64,000 bases of DNA from Chitinophaga pinensis (GTDB lineage Bacteria > Bacteroidota > Bacteroidia > Chitinophagales > Chitinophagaceae): contig NZ_VOHS01000014.1 of assembly GCF_007896845.1 (NCBI RefSeq), positions 62,001 to 126,000 of the forward strand, written 5' to 3'. This document shows positions 34,753 through 44,662 of this stretch, piece by piece; positions within the stretch are counted from its first letter, which is position 1, and each line of letters begins with the position of its first letter. The position numbers and the translations under genes were made by a program. The notes beneath the pieces were generated by a model. That model made no database searches. It was not told the origin of the DNA and saw nothing but the letters and a program-made list of their open reading frames with translations.

Positions 34753-35051
34753 GACTGAATGTTTTGTTTGTGATTAACTAGTTTATAATTAGTAGTCCTT
34801 TTTAGCATTTTGCATCGGCAATCGTACTGTTATTGTGCTTGTGTTTTTTTGTTGTCCTTTTCTGTTGTTGTTCTCAGCACGACTGCCTTTGTTTGATTTG
34901 CTGACTCAAAGATAAGACGCCGCGGAACTGTGTCCGGGCGCATTTGGGTTAACAGGCATGAGTCATCGGTGGAAAAGGACGAACTGTCGTCGGGATATGT
35001 TATATTTGTTCGCCACCGCCTATCTCGACCAAAAAAAATCCTCTTTTTACA
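34753..35051. other. Divergent intergenic region, kinase side / M28 peptidase side
   Basis: This 299-bp stretch holds AACTAGTTTATAATTAGTAGT near 34778 (partly symmetric) and a -7 box TATATTTG at 35001-35008 serving the M28 peptidase gene, 44 bp before its ATG. No gene was recognised. The promoter of the minus-strand small gene could not be pinned down. Confidence 0.5.
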
Positions 35052-37283
35052 ATGAATCTGAAGACAACTGCCTGCAGTATTACCCTGTTTTTGTCACTAC
35101 ACAGCGCCTATGCACAACAAAAGCTGAGTGGTTTCAGCAGTGAACATGCACAACAGCAACAGGATCTGGAAGCCCGTTTCGACAAAGGACTAAGCGCTGC
35201 CGCTATTGGTAATAATATCAAGACGCTGTCGGCCAGACAACATTATCTGGGCATGCCCCGGGATAAATGGGTGGCCGAAAATATCCTGCAACAATTCAAA
35301 AGTTATGGCTGGGATGCTCATATCGAAACTTATCAGGTACTGTTTCCCACACCGAAAACAAGGGTACTGGAAGCCAGCTATCCGGCAGGGTACAAAGCCG
35401 TGTTGAAGGAGCCTGCTCTGAAAGAGGACGCGAGTACCGGTCAGCCGGATGAACTACCTACTTACAATGCCTGGAGTGCCGATGGTGATGTAACAGGGGA
35501 ATTGGTGTTTGTGAATTATGGTCTGCCGGAAGATTATGAATACCTCGAAAGACTGGGTATCGATGTAAAAGGGAAGATCGTCATTGCCAAATACGGTCGT
35601 TCGTGGAGAGGCATCAAACCAAAAGTAGCGCAGGAACATGGTGCAATCGGTACCCTGATCTATTCAGATCCGAAAGATGATGGGTACTATCAGGGGGATG
35701 TCTACCCGGTAGGTCCTTATAAAAGCGAATATGGGGTCCAAAGAGGCTCTATTATGGATATGGTGATATATCCGGGCGATCCGTTGACACCTGGCGTAGG
35801 AGCGACGGAAAATGCCCAAAGACTGGAAAGAGCTGCTGCCACCAATCTTTTGAAGATACCGGTATTGCCGATCAGCTACCATGATGCTGCTCCTCTGCTT
35901 GAGGCATTGGAAGGTCCGGTAGCTCCTGAAGGCTGGAGAGGTGCCTTGCCATTTACCTATCATATCGGACCGGGTAAAGCGAAAGTGCACCTGAAACTGG
36001 AATTTGACTGGAAAATGGTACCGGCATATAATGTGATTGCGATGATGAAAGGCAGTCAGTTTCCGGACCAATGGGTGATCAGAGGTAATCACCATGATGC
36101 GTGGGTATATGGTGCCGCAGATCCGATCAGTGGTCTGTCCTCTCTGCTGGAGGAGGCAAAAGCTATCGGCGAACTGGCCAGAAACGGTTACAAACCGAAA
36201 AGAACGCTGGTGTATGCTGCCTGGGATGGAGAGGAACCGGGGCTGCTGGGTTCGACTGAATGGGTGGAAGCACATGCTGCCGAATTGCAACAAAAGGCAG
36301 TGGCATATATTAACTCTGATGGCAACAGCCGTGGATTTCTTGGCGTAGGAGGTTCGCATGCACTGGAACCTTTTATGGGTGAGATTGCAAAAAGTATTAC
36401 TGATCCGCAGACGAAAGTCAGCATCTTCGAAAGAAAACAGGCGTCTGATCTGGTATCTGCTGCTACCACTAAAGCTAAAAAAGATATACTGGCAAAGAAA
36501 GACATGACCATCAGTGCGCTGGGTTCAGGCTCTGATTATTCTTCTTTCCTGCAACATCTGGGTATTCCATCCCTTAATGTAGGTTTCGGCGGAGAAGGAG
36601 CCGGTGGTGAATACCATTCTATCTATGACACTTATGAGAATTATTCCCGTTTTAAAGATCCGGGATTTGAATATGGCGTAGCCTTGTCCCGTCTGGCAGG
36701 ACATGCCGCTTTAAGACTGGCAGATGCCGACGTATTACCTTTTGATTTCCGCAGCCTTTCCAAAACAATCAATGGATATACTACCGACCTGCTTTCCCTG
36801 ACTGAACAGATGAGAGAAACAACGGCTGTAGAAAATCAGGTGATCAGTAATAATGCCTATCAACTGGCAGGAGATGTTACGAAGCCACTGAAGGCACCTG
36901 CCGCTAAGTCAGAAGTACCTTATATCGACTTTTCGAAGCTGCAGAATGCACTGGTTGCATTGGATAAAGCAGCACAGCATATACAGGATGCCAAAAAAGG
37001 ACAAGTACAGGTAGCTAAACTTGAGGCGCTGAACAAAGCCCTGTATCAGGCGGAACAGCAATTACTACATGAGGAAGGCCTGCCCAACAGAGCGTGGTAT
37101 AAACACGTGATCTATGCGCCGGGATTTTATACCGGATATGGTGTGAAGACAATGCCGGGTATCCGTGAAGCGATCGAACAGCGCAGATGGAAAGAAGCGG
37201 AAGAACAGATCAGTATTGCGGCTACAGCAATCAATCGTCTGACTGACTATCTGGAAAAGACACTTGGTTCAATTAAGAATTAA
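35052..37283 (+). CDS. M28 metallopeptidase, glutamate carboxypeptidase II-like
   Basis: This 743-aa exported exopeptidase (signal peptide MNLKTTACSITLFLSLHSAYAQ) has the PSMA/GCPII layout: N-terminal part, an inserted PA domain (about 120-260), an M28 peptidase core (about 320-560) and a C-terminal transferrin-receptor-like dimerisation domain. The co-catalytic zinc ligands and neighbours are visible: His347-x-Asp349 in GNHHDAWVYG, Asp in GAADPISG, Glu-Glu in WDGEEPGLLG, Asp in YINSDGN and His in GEYHSIYDTY. It probably trims C-terminal acidic or other residues from peptides. It has its own promoter and is not part of an operon. Confidence 0.93.
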   Translation: MNLKTTACSITLFLSLHSAYAQQKLSGFSSEHAQQQQDLEARFDKGLSAAAIGNNIKTLSARQHYLGMPRDKWVAENILQQFKSYGWDAHIETYQVLFPTPKTRVLEASYPAGYKAVLKEPALKEDASTGQPDELPTYNAWSADGDVTGELVFVNYGLPEDYEYLERLGIDVKGKIVIAKYGRSWRGIKPKVAQEHGAIGTLIYSDPKDDGYYQGDVYPVGPYKSEYGVQRGSIMDMVIYPGDPLTPGVGATENAQRLERAAATNLLKIPVLPISYHDAAPLLEALEGPVAPEGWRGALPFTYHIGPGKAKVHLKLEFDWKMVPAYNVIAMMKGSQFPDQWVIRGNHHDAWVYGAADPISGLSSLLEEAKAIGELARNGYKPKRTLVYAAWDGEEPGLLGSTEWVEAHAAELQQKAVAYINSDGNSRGFLGVGGSHALEPFMGEIAKSITDPQTKVSIFERKQASDLVSAATTKAKKDILAKKDMTISALGSGSDYSSFLQHLGIPSLNVGFGGEGAGGEYHSIYDTYENYSRFKDPGFEYGVALSRLAGHAALRLADADVLPFDFRSLSKTINGYTTDLLSLTEQMRETTAVENQVISNNAYQLAGDVTKPLKAPAAKSEVPYIDFSKLQNALVALDKAAQHIQDAKKGQVQVAKLEALNKALYQAEQQLLHEEGLPNRAWYKHVIYAPGFYTGYGVKTMPGIREAIEQRRWKEAEEQISIAATAINRLTDYLEKTLGSIKN

Positions 37284-37395
37284 TTGACTGCCTGATTATT
37301 TTCAGACGGACTGTGATAACACGGCGGGAGGATACCTGATATACATAGACAATATTCAGGCATCTGTTATTAGTCAGTCTCCTTTAAGAAAATTC

Positions 37396-38091
37396 CTATA
37401 AAAGATTCAGTTTACTATTCAGTGCTGCGCGATAAGCATCTGCTACCGGCACTGAATTTTTGGCGATCACAATAGCGCCATCTTCTATTGAATCGATCTT
37501 GTCCAACGCCACGATATAAGAACGGTGTACTCTCATAAACCGTGGGGTGGGCAGACGTTCTTCGATTGCTTTCAGAGTAGAATGCACAGCATGAAATTTC
37601 TGGGCGGTATGTAATTTCACATAATCTCCCATTGCCTCCAGATAAAGTATATCATCGAGCTTGACACGTTTTAAGATACCGCTGTCCCGGATGAAGATAA
37701 ATTCGTTATCCGTGTCATGTACTTCCTTTGTGCCCGCCTGCTGTAATTCTTTCGCTCTTTCGATCGCCTGTATAAAACGGGCAGGTGTGACGGGTTTAAT
37801 AAGATAATCCGCTACGTGTAGTTCAAATGCCTCTACGGCATAGTCTTTCTTTGCGGTGGTAAAGATAATCACGGGACCATTCTTCCCTATGTTACGCGTC
37901 AGTTCCAGACCATTCATGCCCGGCATTTCAATATCCAGCAGGAGCAGGTCTATCTTTTCTTTCTGCAGCATATTATATGCCTCTATGGCACTGGCGCATT
38001 CACCGGCTACCTGAAGTTGATCCACATGGCTGACCAGTTGTTTCATGGCGGTACGCGCCAGCTTGTTGTCGTCTATAATAAGGCAGTTCAT
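37396..38091 (-). CDS. LytTR-family response regulator
   Basis: This 231-aa cytoplasmic regulator has a receiver domain (about 1-115: LIIDDNKLA, phospho-Asp in LLLLDIEMPGMNG, Lys in YLIKPVTPARF) and a LytTR DNA-binding domain (about 130-230: DILYLEAMGDYVKLHT, MRVHRSYIVALDKI). The start at 38091 (MNCLIIDDNK) is set by the receiver fold. The 47 codons upstream show no conserved sequence. No LytS-type kinase is next to it, so the partner is elsewhere. It is divergent from the efflux operon that begins at 38207 (115 bp apart), which makes control of that operon possible but unproven. Confidence 0.9.
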   Translation of the reverse strand: MNCLIIDDNKLARTAMKQLVSHVDQLQVAGECASAIEAYNMLQKEKIDLLLLDIEMPGMNGLELTRNIGKNGPVIIFTTAKKDYAVEAFELHVADYLIKPVTPARFIQAIERAKELQQAGTKEVHDTDNEFIFIRDSGILKRVKLDDILYLEAMGDYVKLHTAQKFHAVHSTLKAIEERLPTPRFMRVHRSYIVALDKIDSIEDGAIVIAKNSVPVADAYRAALNSKLNLL

Positions 38092-38206
38092 ACCGCAAAT
38101 ATACTGAACCCCGTAATGTGGAATCGGACACAAGATTATAATTCCCTTAAAACATGACAGGAGGCTATGTATTATAAATTTGTTTAAATATCTTGCATGT
38201 GTATAA

Positions 38207-38584
38207 ATGGGTCTCAACTTGAAACAGCTCAAAAGGCTTTTACTTTTTATTTCCTGTATCTTCCTGCTGCCTGCATTGCAGGGAGAGAGCCCTTTTACAT
38301 CCTACACTTCTCACACTGTTTTACGGCCGACCAGCGCCAACACGGTTCACGCAGACGCTAATAAGGATCATGTCACCGACAGTTATTCCATCACCAGTAG
38401 TCCGCATAAATATAACCACCGTACAAGGGCGCTGAATGATTTCCACGAGTTATGTCTGTTCGTCTCCAGCATCCGTATCAAAACGATACTGATCTATATC
38501 CAGCCACAGTACAAAGGATATAAAGAATCTTATATCAGCGTTGCTGTCAACCTCAGTGACTGGCGTGGGCCTCCTATAGCCTGA
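38207..38584 (+). CDS. Short exported hypothetical protein before an efflux operon
   Basis: This 125-aa open frame has a hydrophobic N-terminus (LKQLKRLLLFISCIFLLPALQG) that looks like a signal peptide, then a polar part with RIKTILIYIQPQYKGYKESY. It sits 78 bp before the TolC-like gene in the same direction. I do not recognise it, and the length alone cannot rule out a chance frame. The signal peptide and operon-like position make it worth keeping. It may be a small periplasmic or lipid-attached accessory protein. Confidence 0.45.
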   Translation: MGLNLKQLKRLLLFISCIFLLPALQGESPFTSYTSHTVLRPTSANTVHADANKDHVTDSYSITSSPHKYNHRTRALNDFHELCLFVSSIRIKTILIYIQPQYKGYKESYISVAVNLSDWRGPPIA

Positions 38585-38662
38585 TCTCTCCATTTTTTCA
38601 AACATTTTCTTATTAATGCTGCAGGCGATTGCCTGTGGCCGGTTTAACACATTCTGTCAGTT

Positions 38663-40084
38663 ATGAGTATGAAACATGCTGCAGGGATGTGGGTGATATG
38701 GCTATGTCTGCTGACAGGCCTGTCATCGCATGTCCGTGCACAGACGGAAGGGGAACATCTGCCTTTGGAAAAGGCGATTGCGCTGACCCTTCAACATTAT
38801 CCGTCTTTGAAAGCGAAACAGACATTATCACAGGCAGGCGTTGCTCATACAACAGACGTCAGCCATAACTGGTGGCCTTCCGTAAAACTCGTGGAAGAAG
38901 CGACTGTTGGCACTGATAATGGCATTTATGGATCTTATTTTCCATTAGGTACCATCCCTTCTACATCAGGTGGTATCCGGGAGTCAAATCGCAGTGATGT
39001 GATGAGCGGCAACATTGCGTTGGCGCAGGTGCAATGGGAAGTCTACAATTTCGGCGCTTACCGCACCCAGAAGGAGGAGGCTGTACAGCAACAGAAAGTA
39101 GCCGGTCTGGATGCTGATATTACAGCAAATGACCTGACGGTGGCTGTCGTGCGTGACTACCTCGGTATGCTGCAATACCGGGCACTCATGAAAATTCAGG
39201 AGGACAATATAGAACGTACACGTTCTGTGCAAAGAGCGGTTACAGCGATTGTACTGCACGGCTTAAAGCCGGGCGTGGACAGCTCTGTGGCAGCAGCTGA
39301 ATTATCCAAAGCAAGACTAAACTACATCGACATACAAAACAGCTATAACAGTGTGCGGATGCATATGAGTATGCTCACAGGGCTTGACACCAGCGCTATC
39401 CGTCCGGATACGCTGTACAATACCGGGCTGCTGTCATTGCTGGCCGGTACAGCAGATACTTCTTCCGTAGCGGCCTCCCATCCTGTATTACAGTATTATA
39501 ACGGTTTGCTGTTACAGCAGGAGAAACATGGAGAAGTGATCCGTAAGGCAGCTTTACCAAAGGTCTCCATTCTGGCTTCGGGTTGGATGCGTGGTTCCAG
39601 TGGTGAATTCAATGATATCTATGGTAAGAACCTGCTGAACGGATTCGGTTTCAAGCGTTATAACTATCTCACAGGCGTGGCATTGACTTACAATCTCGCA
39701 GATATCGGTCATACGAAAGATAAAATGCGGGAACAGACTTTAAAGACCCGCGCTGCCGCGGAGCAACTGGAAGCCACACAGCTGGTGCTGGATAATAGTC
39801 TGCGTCAGGCGAAACTGAATATCCATACTGCGCTGGACAAACTACAGGAGATGCCCGCTCAGCTAAATGCTGCGAGGGCTGCCGCTTTACAGAAGATGGC
39901 GCTGTACAAAGGGGGACTGACCAATATTATTGAGGTGACGAATGCCCTGTATCTGTTAAACAGAGCAGAAACCGATCTCGTACAGACACGCAATGCTGCC
40001 TGGCAGGCGCTTTTTACGCAGGCTTTTGCCGCGAATGCAATACAGGAACTGGTACAACAACTGGAACAGTCCCGTGTGCAATAA
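38663..40084 (+). CDS. TolC-family outer-membrane efflux protein (second operon)
   Basis: This 473-aa outer-membrane channel has the signal peptide MSMKHAAGMWVIWLCLLTGLSSHVRAQ and two OEP repeats with long helices (QTLKTRAAAEQLEATQLVLD; LPLEKAIALTLQHYPSLKAK). It is the first certain gene of the operon tolC-RND-adaptor, the reverse of the adaptor/RND order in the operon at 1-5264. It is 18 bp before the RND gene. The start could also be two codons downstream, at 38669. Confidence 0.92.
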   Translation: MSMKHAAGMWVIWLCLLTGLSSHVRAQTEGEHLPLEKAIALTLQHYPSLKAKQTLSQAGVAHTTDVSHNWWPSVKLVEEATVGTDNGIYGSYFPLGTIPSTSGGIRESNRSDVMSGNIALAQVQWEVYNFGAYRTQKEEAVQQQKVAGLDADITANDLTVAVVRDYLGMLQYRALMKIQEDNIERTRSVQRAVTAIVLHGLKPGVDSSVAAAELSKARLNYIDIQNSYNSVRMHMSMLTGLDTSAIRPDTLYNTGLLSLLAGTADTSSVAASHPVLQYYNGLLLQQEKHGEVIRKAALPKVSILASGWMRGSSGEFNDIYGKNLLNGFGFKRYNYLTGVALTYNLADIGHTKDKMREQTLKTRAAAEQLEATQLVLDNSLRQAKLNIHTALDKLQEMPAQLNAARAAALQKMALYKGGLTNIIEVTNALYLLNRAETDLVQTRNAAWQALFTQAFAANAIQELVQQLEQSRVQ

Positions 40085-40102
40085 CATCAAAAACCGATTA
40101 TT

Positions 40103-43100
40103 ATGTCATTAGTTACCAGTGCACTGAAAAAGCCCTTGTCCGTAGTCGTACTGACCCTCGGCATGTTCCTTTTTTCATTGCTGGCAGTTTTTAATATTCC
40201 TATCGATATCTTCCCGAAGCTCAATCTGCCGACGATCTACGTCATAGAACCCTATGGTGGTATGTCGCCGCAGCAGATGGAAGGTTTCTTTGCGACCCGT
40301 CTGCAGGACCAGTTCCTGTATGTAAACGGGATCAAAAACATCAGCAGCAAGAACATACAGGGCCTGACCATGATCAAGCTCTCTTTCTACGAGAATACCA
40401 ATATGGCCGAAGCGTCTGCGCAGGTGGCCTTACAGGTAAACAGGGCCATGAAATTCTTTCCTCCGGGGGCACTGCCACCACAGGTGGTACGTTTTGATGC
40501 GTCTTCGTTACCGGTAGGACAATTGGTGTTTAGTTGCCCGAACCGTTCACTGAAAGATATTTACGATCTGGCCAATACCCGTGTCAGACCCATGTTCGGA
40601 TCTGTGCCGGGACTGTCCGCCCCGCCGCCGTTTGGAGCTAACTCCCGTTCTGTTATCGTGAATGTGGATCCTAATAGGCTACGTAGTTACAACATGAATG
40701 CCGATGAGGTAGTGGAAGCGATCGCCAAAAATAACGTGATGACGCCCTCCGGTAATATCCGTATTAATAACACCATGTATGTCACTACGATCAACTCGCT
40801 GGAAAAGGAAGTGCAGGATTTCGGTGAAATTCCTATTACGACGAATGGTAATTCTACTGTGTTTATCAAAGATGTGGCGAGAGTATCTGATGCTGCCGAT
40901 GTGACCGTGGATTATGCGTTGGTGAATGGTAAACGTTCTGTATACATTCCGGTGGTAAAAACGGCCGATGCGTCTACATGGGATGTGGTAAAACAGCTGA
41001 AGGCAAGATTACCTGAGATGCAGAGCTTATTGCCGGAAGACGTACAGGTAACCTATGAATTTGACCAGTCTGTATTTGTGATCAATGCAGTAAAAAGCTT
41101 GATGACAGAAGGCTTATTAGGTGCGCTGCTGACCGGTCTGATGGTACTGTTGTTCCTGAAGGACCTGAGAAGTTGTCTGGTAGTAGTGATCACGATTCCT
41201 ATCGCCATTCTGGCAGCAGTATTGGGCTTGCAACTGGCGGGACAAACCATCAATCTGATGACCCTCAGCGGACTGGCACTCGCGATCGGGGTATTGGTCG
41301 ATCAGGCTACGGTGACGATTGAAAATATACACCAGCATCTGGAAATGGGGAAGCCGAAACGACAGGCGATCTATGAAGCGAGTGAGGAAATCGCTTTTCC
41401 GTTGTTGCTGATCTTATTGTGTATTCTGGCTGTATTTGCGCCTTCGCTGATCATGTCAGGGGTGCCCAAAGCCATGTTCCTGCCTTTGTCATTGTCTATC
41501 GGTTTTGCGATGATCGCTTCTTATTTCGCGGCACAGTCGCTGGTACCTGTATTGGCGAACTGGTGGTTGAAGGAAGGGAAATTTACGCAGCATAACCATC
41601 ACCATGATGGTGGTTTCGAACGGTTCAAAAGGCGTTTTGTATCACTGGTTGAATGGCTGGGAAAACGTTCCCGGCTGGTGATCGGAGTATATATCATCAT
41701 CGCCTTTGGTGCGGCAGGACTTGCTTTTATGACGATCGGGAAGGACCTGATGCCTCACGTCAATACCGGTCAGTTCCAGCTGCGTTTAAAGCAACCCGAT
41801 GGTACCCGTCTGGAAAGGACGGAAGAGAAAGTGCATCAGGTATTGCAGCTGATCGATAGTACTACGAATGGTAATGTGGCGATCAGTTCAGGCTATGTGG
41901 GATTAATTCCCAGCAGTTATGGTACCAGTAACCTGTACATTTTTAACAGTGGTACGCACGAAGCGGTATTACAGGTAAATCTGAATGAGGACTACAAGGT
42001 AGACATAGAAGAGCTGAAAGATCAATTACGGGACGTTATAAAGGCACATATGCCCGAAATGAGGGTGAGCTTCGAACCGGTTGATATGACCGAAAAAATC
42101 ATGGCGCAAGGGGCAGCAACACCTATTGAGGTCAGAGTTGCCGGAAAAGACATGCGGCAGATAGAAGGTTATGCCAGTCAGCTGGTGGATAAACTCGGGG
42201 ACGTAGACTTCCTGAGAGACGTGCAGATTGCGCAGCCACTGCATTATCCCGTGATCAATATCAATATCGATCGTTTTAAAGTGGCGCAGATGGGACTGAA
42301 TATGTATCAGGTGGCCCGTTCGGTAACTGCGTCCACTTCTTCCAGCCGTTTTACGGAGAAGAACCAGTGGCTGGATGAGAAAGTAGCCTATACTTATCAG
42401 GTGCAGGTACAGATACCGGAATATATCATGCAGACGATCAACGATCTGAAAGAGATACCGCTGGTAAAAGGACAGGCAAGACCGGTATTGGGTGACGTAG
42501 CGACTTTCTCCAACAGCGAAATGCCGGGAGAATTTGACCGGGCAGGCACAAGACGTTTTGTGACCGTGAGTGCCAATATCAAAGGCAAAGATCTGGGCGC
42601 CGCGACGAAGGTGGTAGCCGACGCCATCCGTGAGATGGGGGATCCGCCGAGAGGTCTGAAGGTGGAGATCAAGGGTAGTTCCAGTCTGCTGACAGAAACA
42701 CTCGGTAGTTTACAAAACGGTCTCTTACTGGCGATCATCGTGATATTCCTGTTGCTGGCGGCCAACTACCAGTCCTTTAAAGTGAGTTTTGTGGTGCTGG
42801 TGACCGTTCCCGCGGTAATTGCCGGTGCGCTGTTGATGTTATTGGCGACAGGCGCTACGCTTAACCTGCAATCCTATATGGGGATGATCATGTCAACGGG
42901 GGTTTCTGTGGCTAATGCGATCCTTATTGTGACCAATGCGGAGAAGCTCCGGCTGGAATATAAAGACGCGTATAAAGCGGCCATTGCCAGTGCCGGATTA
43001 CGTTTAAGGCCCATTCTGATGACCAGTCTGGCGATGATTGCGGGTATGATCCCCATGGCCACCGGTATGGGTGAATCAGGCGATCAGACGGCGCCACTGG

Positions 43101-43261
43101 GCCGTGCTGTGATCGGCGGACTGATAGCCTCTACTGTTGCCGCCCTGCTGATATTACCGCTGGTATATGCTGCTGTGCAGCGTAAAGCATCTTATGAGGA
43201 TCCTTCACTGATGCCCGAAAACAAGATCGATGAACCTAAAACTGCTAATATTCATGTATAA
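40103..43261 (+). CDS. RND efflux pump permease with an altered proton-relay motif
   Basis: This 1052-aa HAE1-type pump has twelve predicted helices and two large periplasmic domains. The N-terminus MSLVTSALKKPLSVVVLTLGMF and PIDIFPKLNLPTIYVI are typical. In TM4 the canonical acidic pair is Asp400-Gln401 (GVLVDQATVTIENIHQ), so the second acid is missing. In TM10 the position of the usual lysine is Ala937 (VSVANAILIVTNAEK). Ala there is common in one RND subfamily, but the Asp-Gln pair is unusual. Proton coupling may differ from the other pump in this window, which keeps the intact DD/K set. The coding end overlaps the adaptor gene by eight bases. Confidence 0.93.
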   Translation: MSLVTSALKKPLSVVVLTLGMFLFSLLAVFNIPIDIFPKLNLPTIYVIEPYGGMSPQQMEGFFATRLQDQFLYVNGIKNISSKNIQGLTMIKLSFYENTNMAEASAQVALQVNRAMKFFPPGALPPQVVRFDASSLPVGQLVFSCPNRSLKDIYDLANTRVRPMFGSVPGLSAPPPFGANSRSVIVNVDPNRLRSYNMNADEVVEAIAKNNVMTPSGNIRINNTMYVTTINSLEKEVQDFGEIPITTNGNSTVFIKDVARVSDAADVTVDYALVNGKRSVYIPVVKTADASTWDVVKQLKARLPEMQSLLPEDVQVTYEFDQSVFVINAVKSLMTEGLLGALLTGLMVLLFLKDLRSCLVVVITIPIAILAAVLGLQLAGQTINLMTLSGLALAIGVLVDQATVTIENIHQHLEMGKPKRQAIYEASEEIAFPLLLILLCILAVFAPSLIMSGVPKAMFLPLSLSIGFAMIASYFAAQSLVPVLANWWLKEGKFTQHNHHHDGGFERFKRRFVSLVEWLGKRSRLVIGVYIIIAFGAAGLAFMTIGKDLMPHVNTGQFQLRLKQPDGTRLERTEEKVHQVLQLIDSTTNGNVAISSGYVGLIPSSYGTSNLYIFNSGTHEAVLQVNLNEDYKVDIEELKDQLRDVIKAHMPEMRVSFEPVDMTEKIMAQGAATPIEVRVAGKDMRQIEGYASQLVDKLGDVDFLRDVQIAQPLHYPVININIDRFKVAQMGLNMYQVARSVTASTSSSRFTEKNQWLDEKVAYTYQVQVQIPEYIMQTINDLKEIPLVKGQARPVLGDVATFSNSEMPGEFDRAGTRRFVTVSANIKGKDLGAATKVVADAIREMGDPPRGLKVEIKGSSSLLTETLGSLQNGLLLAIIVIFLLLAANYQSFKVSFVVLVTVPAVIAGALLMLLATGATLNLQSYMGMIMSTGVSVANAILIVTNAEKLRLEYKDAYKAAIASAGLRLRPILMTSLAMIAGMIPMATGMGESGDQTAPLGRAVIGGLIASTVAALLILPLVYAAVQRKASYEDPSLMPENKIDEPKTANIHV

Positions 43262-44342
43262 ATATGTCTTCATTATAACATTGTCAGGCGTGCTATTTAC
43301 GGCCTGTCATCAGGAAAAGCCTAAAAAGAAAACCAATGCTGCAAAAGACAGTAAGGGAAAAAGATATGAACTGGTTTCCGTCGTAAAAGAGCCTTTATCT
43401 TCCAGCATACAGTTGCCCGCCGTATTGGAGGCCTATCAGAAGGTAAGCATCTATCCGAGGGTGAACGGATTTGTAAAGACGGTCAATGTAGACCGTGGTA
43501 GTGCTGTGCGTAAAGGTCAGGTGCTGATCACGCTGGAGGCGCCGGAGATCATAGAACAGTATTTTGCGGCACAGTCGAAGTATCTGCAGGCCAAGGCGGT
43601 ATTTGCGGCATCAAAAGACAACTTTCAGCGTACACTTGCGGTAAGTGAGACACCGGGTACTATTTCCGCACATGATGTGGAAGTAGCGAGTGCCCGTATG
43701 GAGGCGGACAGTGCTATTATGAACAGCGAACTGGCCAATTTCCGCGCACTGGAAGCGACGCGTAGTTACCTGACAGTGACAGCGCCTTTTGACGGAGTAA
43801 TCACCGAAAGAAATGTTCATCCCGGAGCACTGGTGGGGCCGGGTACCCGTGTGGATGGCGGTCCGATGCTCATGTTGGAACAGGAAGACCGGCTGCGTCT
43901 GGTGGTACAGGTACCGGAGGTTTATAGTGCACAATTATCTGCCAGCAGACAGGTGAGTTTTCATGTAAATGCGTTGCCGGGTAAGTCTTTTACCGGCAAT
44001 ATCAGCCGACAGGCGGGATCTTTAAGTGACCGTTACCGTTCAGAGGCGGTAGAGGTCGATGTGGTCAATAACCAACATCAGCTGAAGCCGGGTATGTATG
44101 CAGATATCTCTATTCCGGTGACAGGTTCTGTTCAGGCAATGGTGGTACCGGCGAGCGCTGTTGTAACCTCTACAGAGAAAAAATATGTAGTTGTGGTCAG
44201 AGAGGGACAGACCCGTTGGATAGACGTGCAGGAAGGCAATCGTCACAGTGATTCCACGGAGGTATTTGGTAGTTTGTTGCCCGGAGAAAAGGTGATATTA
44301 CATGCCAACGACGAGATTAAAGAAGGGATTAAAATAGACTGA
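43254..44342 (+). CDS. RND efflux periplasmic adaptor lipoprotein (second operon)
   Basis: This 362-aa membrane-fusion protein is lipid-anchored (MYKYVFIITLSGVLFTAC, lipobox Cys at residue 18). A basic linker (KPKKKTNAAKDSKGKRY) is followed by barrel-sandwich, helical hairpin (QSKYLQAKAVFAASKDN) and beta-barrel domains. The start at 43254 gives the proper lipobox and overlaps the RND stop by eight bases, indicating translational coupling. An in-frame ATG at 43230 lies eight codons earlier. A terminator-like hairpin follows at 44370-44397. Confidence 0.9.
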   Translation: MYKYVFIITLSGVLFTACHQEKPKKKTNAAKDSKGKRYELVSVVKEPLSSSIQLPAVLEAYQKVSIYPRVNGFVKTVNVDRGSAVRKGQVLITLEAPEIIEQYFAAQSKYLQAKAVFAASKDNFQRTLAVSETPGTISAHDVEVASARMEADSAIMNSELANFRALEATRSYLTVTAPFDGVITERNVHPGALVGPGTRVDGGPMLMLEQEDRLRLVVQVPEVYSAQLSASRQVSFHVNALPGKSFTGNISRQAGSLSDRYRSEAVEVDVVNNQHQLKPGMYADISIPVTGSVQAMVVPASAVVTSTEKKYVVVVREGQTRWIDVQEGNRHSDSTEVFGSLLPGEKVILHANDEIKEGIKID

Positions 44343-44369
44343 GTATGGTAGGATGATTGAATAAAAAAC

Positions 44370-44397
44370 GAAGGTTGTATCAGATGATACAACCTTC
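44370..44397 (+). terminator. Terminator-like hairpin of the second efflux operon
   Basis: GAAGGTTGTATCA (44370-44382) and TGATACAACCTTC (44385-44397) form a perfect 13-bp stem with a two-base centre, preceded by an A-run. T-richness after it is modest. Confidence 0.65.
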
Positions 44398-44467
44398 TTC
44401 ATTATGGGTTCCGTTTTTCTATTTTCCTCCGGCAGCATTTTTGTATCCTCTTTATAAAACGATCCGT

Positions 44468-44662
44468 ATGACTATTAAGAAATCAACAACACAAAGACGC
44501 GTCATCAAAGAGGTAAAGCGCAAAAATGCGGGTGATACCAGCGCGGCCAAAGCGGCTCCTAAGAAGGAGTTTAACGATGACAAGAACAATACGATGGAAG
44601 GCTATGATGAGAATGAATACGATCAGAAGGACAAAACCGACGAGAAAAGGAAACAGGCTTAG
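44468..44662 (+). CDS. Small charged hypothetical protein
   Basis: This 64-aa protein is very rich in Lys, Asp, Glu and Asn (MTIKKSTTQRRVIKEVKRKN, then DENEYDQKDKTDEKRKQA), has no signal peptide and is probably disordered. The start at 44468 follows a short AT-rich stretch; the frame is open further upstream but crosses the preceding hairpin. Its last four bases overlap the end of the convergent phosphoesterase gene (44659). The function is unknown. Low complexity means a chance frame cannot be excluded. Confidence 0.5.
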   Translation: MTIKKSTTQRRVIKEVKRKNAGDTSAAKAAPKKEFNDDKNNTMEGYDENEYDQKDKTDEKRKQA

